A stretch of 64,000 bases of DNA from Aldehydirespirator sp965221605 (lineage in GTDB: Bacteria; Actinomycetota; Acidimicrobiia; Acidimicrobiales; Aldehydirespiratoraceae), in NCBI GenBank assembly GCA_965221605.1, contig CBDCSK010000004.1:124001-188000 (forward strand), written 5' to 3'. Within the stretch, counting starts at the first letter, position 1; each line of letters starts with the position of its first letter. The notes beneath the pieces are model-generated. The model searched no databases and was not told the origin of the DNA. It worked only from the letters and a program-made list of their open reading frames with translations. Of this stretch, positions 60,101 through 64,000 are shown one piece after another. Made by a program: the position numbers and the translations under genes.

Positions 60101-60561
60101 ACTACATCGGGCGGGAGGCGGCCCGCCTCGAGGCGTACCGCCGCCTCGCCGCGGCCGTGGAGCTCTCGGAGCTGGCCGACATCCGGGCCGAGTGGAGCGA
60201 CCGGTTCGGCCCTGTCCCGGAGCCGGCCGAAGCGCTGCTGTCCATCGGCAGGCTCCGGGTGGAGTGCCTGCGCCACGGCGTCTCCGAAGTGGTCGTCACC
60301 CGCCGGGGCGGCGGCCCGCTGTCGGTGGCACGCTACGCGGCCCGCCTGGCCCCGGTGGAGCTTCCGGCCAGCCGCCAGGTGCGGCTTCGCCGGCTGTACG
60401 GCGACCGCGCCGTCTGCAAGGACGAGGCCCGGGAGCTGCACGTCCCGCTGCGGGCCGACGCAGGCCCTGTGATCGACCAGCTGGTGGCCCTGCTGGACGA
60501 TGTGGTGGCAGCCGGCGCGCCAGCCGACCCGCCTGCGGACGCTAGGGTTCGGACTTCGTGA
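57112..60561 (+). CDS. mfd: Transcription-repair coupling factor Mfd
   Basis: Mfd removes RNA polymerase stalled at lesions and recruits UvrA. The 1149 residues show the UvrB-homology start (VPTRIEAESLAADL, ELPAWETLPFERVSP), the RNA-polymerase-interacting region (PGAFVVHQYHGVARFEG, YLLLAYRGRDRLYVPSDQ), and the RecG-like translocase: Walker A GDVGFGKTEIAVRAAF, VIDEEQRFGVRHKE, LTATPVPRTLEMSL, TTIIESGIDMP and QIRGRVGRAGRRAYAYL. A TRCF C-terminal domain follows. The GTG at 57112 is chosen because the open frame upstream is antisense-like text over pth. No LexA box is visible before it. Confidence 0.95.
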   Translation: MTLPPINREGLQRLLPLLAGHPGLDELLGRRTAALAVPGAALAPAVAGLSAASNRRPLLVAVPTRIEAESLAADLAAFLGAGEVEELPAWETLPFERVSPSIHTMGRRGRVLHRMTEEARTPAVVVASARAVAQFVSAEKAGAPISLSAGDSVDQQALVRRLSEFGYHREHQVEHRGEMAVRGSIVDVYPSTAPAPVRIDFWGDDVDRLAEFSVGDQRSTSPLDRLEVYPARELRPDGPMRRRAAGLVASQPWGREQWDRLADGEFFEGMESWWPWLVEEPAVVPGLLAAGGALVVVEPRRLADRVAEILAEEEDLAAGLAKTWNTDAAGMPRLHAGFDRLVASAASPVWELPASPQSPGVPALAASGWDRVHGNVGPLAERLRDLSGRGYRAVLGAPGGAAARLGGLLAEHGASVEPVEATLGRGAVLEGIKLALLSETDVTGRRRAHRPPRARSRDQRRFLDDLVPGAFVVHQYHGVARFEGMVRRAIGGHEREYLLLAYRGRDRLYVPSDQIASIRHYTGGEAPTLSRMGGSDWAATKNRVRRAVAEVAQELVVLYQKRMTTAGQAFDPDTPWQRELEDSFEYTETRDQQQAIAEVKRDMERPVPMDRLLVGDVGFGKTEIAVRAAFKAVQSGRQVAVLVPTTLLAQQHTQTFRDRYGPFPVRVETLSRFLTQPQTRAVLRGLETGEVDVVVGTHRMLSADVSFKRLGLLVIDEEQRFGVRHKESIKSLKADVDVLTLTATPVPRTLEMSLTGIRDMSLLETPPADRQPILTYVGEQADRPAAEAIRRELLREGQVFYVHNRVADIEHVAERVRWLVPEARVAVAHGQMDEGTLERVVLDFADYRYDVLVCTTIIESGIDMPTVNTLVVDRADRLGLGQLHQIRGRVGRAGRRAYAYLFHPVDRVLSDEAYERLKTIGEATQLGSGYRIAMRDLEIRGAGNLLGEAQSGHIAAVGYDLYCRLVNEAVAELRGETVPEPPEVSIEVPVDAHIPADYIGREAARLEAYRRLAAAVELSELADIRAEWSDRFGPVPEPAEALLSIGRLRVECLRHGVSEVVVTRRGGGPLSVARYAARLAPVELPASRQVRLRRLYGDRAVCKDEARELHVPLRADAGPVIDQLVALLDDVVAAGAPADPPADARVRTS
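60543..60548 (+). promoter_or_regulatory. -10 box (TAGGGT) of the parvulin lipoprotein gene, inside the mfd end
   Basis: TAGGGT ends 9 nt before the GTG at 60558, so this gene may have its own transcript besides read-through from mfd. Confidence 0.4.
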
Positions 60562-61508
60562 GCCGGACCCTCCCCATCGCAGCCGCCTGCGCCCTGTTGG
60601 TCTCCCTGTCTGCACTGGCGTCTGCTTGTGGCGCCTCGCACGACGCGGCCGCGGAGGTGGCCGGCGTGGAGTACGCCGTCGAGGATCTGACCGCCTACCT
60701 CGAGACCACCGATCCCGACAGCGAGGCCCGGGCACTGCGCACCGAGGCGGCGGCCTGGCTCACCAACTGGGTGTTCTTCACCGCCTTGGAGCAGGAGATG
60801 GCCGGGCGGGGGATCGCGATCACCAACGCGCACGAGGCCCAGGCCGTCGCCGATATCACCCAGGCTGATCCGTCCTTCGTGCCCGGCGCCGCCGGGAGCC
60901 GGATCGTGATCCGCCAGCGCGCTGCGACCCTGGCCGCGTTCGAGTGGACTGAGCGTGAGGTGCCCGGACCGGTGGCGGGTGAACCGCTGCGCCATCTGTG
61001 CTCGAGGCACATCCTCGTGTCGACGCAGGCAGAGGCCGATGAGGTCCTGGTCCTACTCGGAGCGGGAGAGGATTTCGCACTGCTCGCCCTCGATCTCTCA
61101 CTCGATCCGGGAAGCGGATCCCTGGGAGGCGACCTCGGCTGCGTGCTGGAGGGCTCGTTCGTGCCGCCGTTCGAGGACGCGGCCTACGGCGCCGGCCGGG
61201 GCGAGGTGGTGGTGGCGGAGTCGCAGTTCGGCTTCCACGTCATCGAGGTGCTCAGCGCCGGGCCTGCGACCGCACAGAACCATCCCCAACTCGACGCGGA
61301 GTCGCTGGCCCGGATGGCCGAGGAGGCGGAGCTGGCTGCTCTCAGCGTCGCTCAGGGCGAGGTTCAGGCTCAGCGCCAGCAGCTTCTGATCGACATACAG
61401 GAGCGCATCTTCGAGCACTACGGGCCGGATGTGAAGATCGACGACCGCTACGGGCGCTGGGACCCCGACGAGTTCCGGGTGATCCTCGACCAGAGGCCGA
61501 GCGAATAG
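60558..61508 (+). CDS. Lipoprotein peptidyl-prolyl isomerase, parvulin/SurA-like
   Basis: A 316-residue lipoprotein (hydrophobic signal ending ALASAC, Cys 24). An N-terminal SurA/PrsA-like helical region (about 40-130) is followed by a parvulin domain: LRHLCSRHILVSTQAEADEVL, GEDFALLALDLSLDPGSGSLGGDLG (in parts), FVPPFEDAAYGAGRGEVV and SQFGFHVIEVLS, the standard PpiC pattern. It should help fold exported proteins on the outer side of the membrane. The GTG overlaps the mfd stop (GTGA). The last codons QRPSE and stop come from repeat copy 6. Confidence 0.88.
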   Translation: MSRTLPIAAACALLVSLSALASACGASHDAAAEVAGVEYAVEDLTAYLETTDPDSEARALRTEAAAWLTNWVFFTALEQEMAGRGIAITNAHEAQAVADITQADPSFVPGAAGSRIVIRQRAATLAAFEWTEREVPGPVAGEPLRHLCSRHILVSTQAEADEVLVLLGAGEDFALLALDLSLDPGSGSLGGDLGCVLEGSFVPPFEDAAYGAGRGEVVVAESQFGFHVIEVLSAGPATAQNHPQLDAESLARMAEEAELAALSVAQGEVQAQRQQLLIDIQERIFEHYGPDVKIDDRYGRWDPDEFRVILDQRPSE

Positions 61509-61620
61509 ATGCGAGTCGTCACGCGGCGTTGCAAGGTGGTGAGCGAGGCCGTGGCCCGAGCGGCCCGTGAGCGCAGCGAACAAGAGCGGGAATCACAACC
61601 TCGGACCGCGACTCTCTCAA
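61491..61620 (+). repeat. Interspersed repeat element, copy 6
   Basis: Left arm CAGAGGCCGAGCGAATAG (61491-61508) ends the parvulin gene. The core resumes at GAGCGAGGCCGTGGCC (about 61541) to GAGCGGGAATCACAAC (about 61599), and the right arm shows only GGACCGCGACT. The part between left arm and core is shuffled compared with copies 4 and 5. Confidence 0.8.
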
Positions 61621-61666
61621 GTCCCTGCGCTCGCTGCGAGCAGGCCGGCTGACCGGGGCCGGTCCG

Positions 61667-62407
61667 GTGGCCAACCCCGCCCCCGACGCCCCGGGTCGCC
61701 GCGCCGAGGGTTTGCACACCGCCATCTTGCTTCTCGACGAGTTGGTGCGGACCCTGCGCGAGCAATGCCCGTGGGACCGCGAGCAGACTCACACCAGCCT
61801 GCGCCGCTACCTGCTGGAGGAGACCTACGAGGCGCTGGAGGCCCTCGACGCCAGGGCCGGCGGCGACGGCGATGCCGACGCCCTCGACCGGGACCTGTGC
61901 GAGGAGCTCGGCGACCTGCTCTACCAGGTGTGGTTCCAGGCCCATCTGGCCTCCGAGCGGGGCGCCTTCAGCATCGTGGACGTCGCCCAGGGCGTGCGGG
62001 ACAAGCTGATCGCCCGCCACCCTCACGTGTACGGCGACGTCGAGGCCCCTGACGCCGACGCGGTGCGGGGCATGTGGGACGCCATCAAGCTCCAGGAGAA
62101 GGGGCGCGACTCGGTGATGGACGGCATCCCGCAGACGCTTCCCGCCCTGCTGCGGGCCGTGAAGGTCCAGAAGCGGGCGGCCGCGGCGAGCCTCGCCGCC
62201 GACGAGCGACCGCGGGGGCCGTTCACCGAGACGGAGGACGCGCTGGTCGAGCTTCAAGCCGAGCCGAACGAGCACACCCTTGGGGAGTTGTTGCTGGCCG
62301 CGGTGGAGTTGGGCCGGCGCATCAAGGTCGATCCCGAGGACGCCTTGCGGTCGGCGACCGAGCGGGCCGAGGACCGCTATCGCACACTGGAGGCCGAGCG
62401 GAGCTAG
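61667..62407 (+). CDS. mazG: Nucleoside triphosphate pyrophosphohydrolase MazG
   Basis: MazG hydrolyses non-canonical or excess NTPs to NMP and PPi. The 246 residues start with a leader and then LLDELVRTLREQCPWDREQTHTSLRRYLLEETYEALEAL (in parts): the CPWD(R/K)xQTHxSL start and EExxE metal-binding helix. DLCEELGDLLYQVWFQAHLA carries the second ExxD, and KLIARHPHVYGDVEA is the RHPHVF-type block. The second, C-terminal half (PALLRAVKVQKRAA...) is shorter than in E. coli. GTG 61667 is the most likely start, but it has little Shine-Dalgarno. mazG before eno is a common order. Confidence 0.92.
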   Translation: MANPAPDAPGRRAEGLHTAILLLDELVRTLREQCPWDREQTHTSLRRYLLEETYEALEALDARAGGDGDADALDRDLCEELGDLLYQVWFQAHLASERGAFSIVDVAQGVRDKLIARHPHVYGDVEAPDADAVRGMWDAIKLQEKGRDSVMDGIPQTLPALLRAVKVQKRAAAASLAADERPRGPFTETEDALVELQAEPNEHTLGELLLAAVELGRRIKVDPEDALRSATERAEDRYRTLEAERS

Positions 62408-62410
62408 AAT
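62405..62410 (+). promoter_or_regulatory. Candidate -10 box (TAGAAT) of eno
   Basis: TAGAAT spans the mazG stop. It would give eno a leader of about 95 nt that includes CGGAGG ahead of the GTG at 62511. Confidence 0.4.
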
Positions 62411-62510
62411 CCAGGCCCCACAACGACGGACGCCGAGGGATCGGACGGAGCGGCGCCCGACCGTGAGGCCGTGCCGTGCACGGCGTCGATCACAACCCGG
62501 AGGTTCGCCG

Positions 62511-63808
<1,298 letters not shown>

Positions 63809-63812
<4 letters not shown>

Positions 63813-64000
63813 AACGGGCCTGGTGGCACCGGCTGCTTCTGGTAGTCCTGTTCGCGGGCACCCTCGGTGCGGCCGTGATGTTCGGCGCGTCGTCGGTGGG
63901 CACATGGTTCGACCAGAACGCCCAACGGGCCGATGCCGAGCACATCGCGGAGGGGTTGGAGGCTCGCATCGCCGAGCTCACCGACGAGATCGACAGGCGT
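63809..64000 (+). CDS. Septum formation initiator FtsB/DivIC-like protein (3' end outside window)
   Basis: The first 64 residues are visible: a basic N-terminus (MKRAWWHR), one membrane helix (LLLVVLFAGTLGAAVMFG, about 9-26) and the start of an outer coiled coil with heptad-like spacing (ADAEHIAEGLEARIAELTDEID, in parts). A small bitopic coiled-coil protein straight after eno is the usual place of the FtsB/DivIC gene in actinobacteria, where it joins FtsL and FtsQ in the divisome. The 4 bp overlap with eno means coupled translation. Confidence 0.8.

Overview
This is a 64 kb, high-GC, densely packed chromosomal window that I read as Actinomycetota, most likely Acidimicrobiia or a near relative. 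The reasons are the gene neighbourhoods (metG-tatD-rpf-ksgA-ispE, eno-ftsB, recA...miaB-miaA-dapF-hflX...lexA), actinobacterial LexA boxes of the form GAAC-N4-GTTC, two tiny ribosomal proteins of actinobacterial type (bL37, bS22), an Rpf-like protein, and many apparently leaderless promoters. The class-level assignment is inference. No prophage, transposase, CRISPR array or rRNA operon is visible. One tRNA (Gln, TTG) is present.

Layout. 1-7.5 kb: the C-terminal part of ftsK, a Ca2+/cation antiporter, two lipoproteins or exported enzymes (glutaminyl cyclase type, CapA type), rimO, pgsA and cinA. 7.6-11.5 kb: an AbiEi/AbiEii-type module, a GNAT enzyme, a pRiA4b ORF-3-type protein, a truncated nuclease-like gene and msrB. 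11.7-13 kb: recA under a LexA box. 13-16 kb: an accessory island where recX is usually found, holding a HicB remnant, an XRE antitoxin-like gene, an orphan hicB, and a translationally linked three-gene cassette (TIGR04255-like, HTH, unknown). 16-28 kb: miaB, miaA, a ParS/Xre-RES toxin-antitoxin pair, dapF, hflX, dapC, dapD, dapE (the succinylase branch of lysine/DAP synthesis), lexA, and a divergent SOS-linked LysM gene. 28-36 kb: class II ribonucleotide reductase, two NTF2-like proteins, YihY, acyl-CoA dehydrogenase, lgt. 36-42 kb: a minus-strand BMP-type (nucleoside-like) ABC transporter operon ending in a PhyH-type dioxygenase. 42-50 kb: PHP phosphoesterase, DCC protein, bL37, ychF, acyl-ACP desaturase, DUF192, rsmI, metG, tatD, rpf. 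50-64 kb: ksgA, a frameshifted xanthine/CO-dehydrogenase-type large subunit, ispE, bS22, tRNA-Gln, prs, rplY, pth, mfd, a parvulin lipoprotein, mazG, eno and the start of an ftsB/divIC gene.

Three observations stand out. First, a family of about 60-130 bp repeats occurs six times, always in the same orientation. Two copies supply the last codons and stop codon of unrelated genes (ksgA and the parvulin gene both end in QRPS-x), one lies inside nrdJ, and one is interrupted. Second, about sixteen genes have a TANNNT box placed 6-10 nt before the start codon and usually no Shine-Dalgarno, which points to widespread leaderless expression and settles several starts. Third, the recA-miaB-dapF stretch has collected toxin-antitoxin-like modules, including a three-gene cassette (13834-16031) whose function I cannot assign and which is the best candidate here for an undescribed system.
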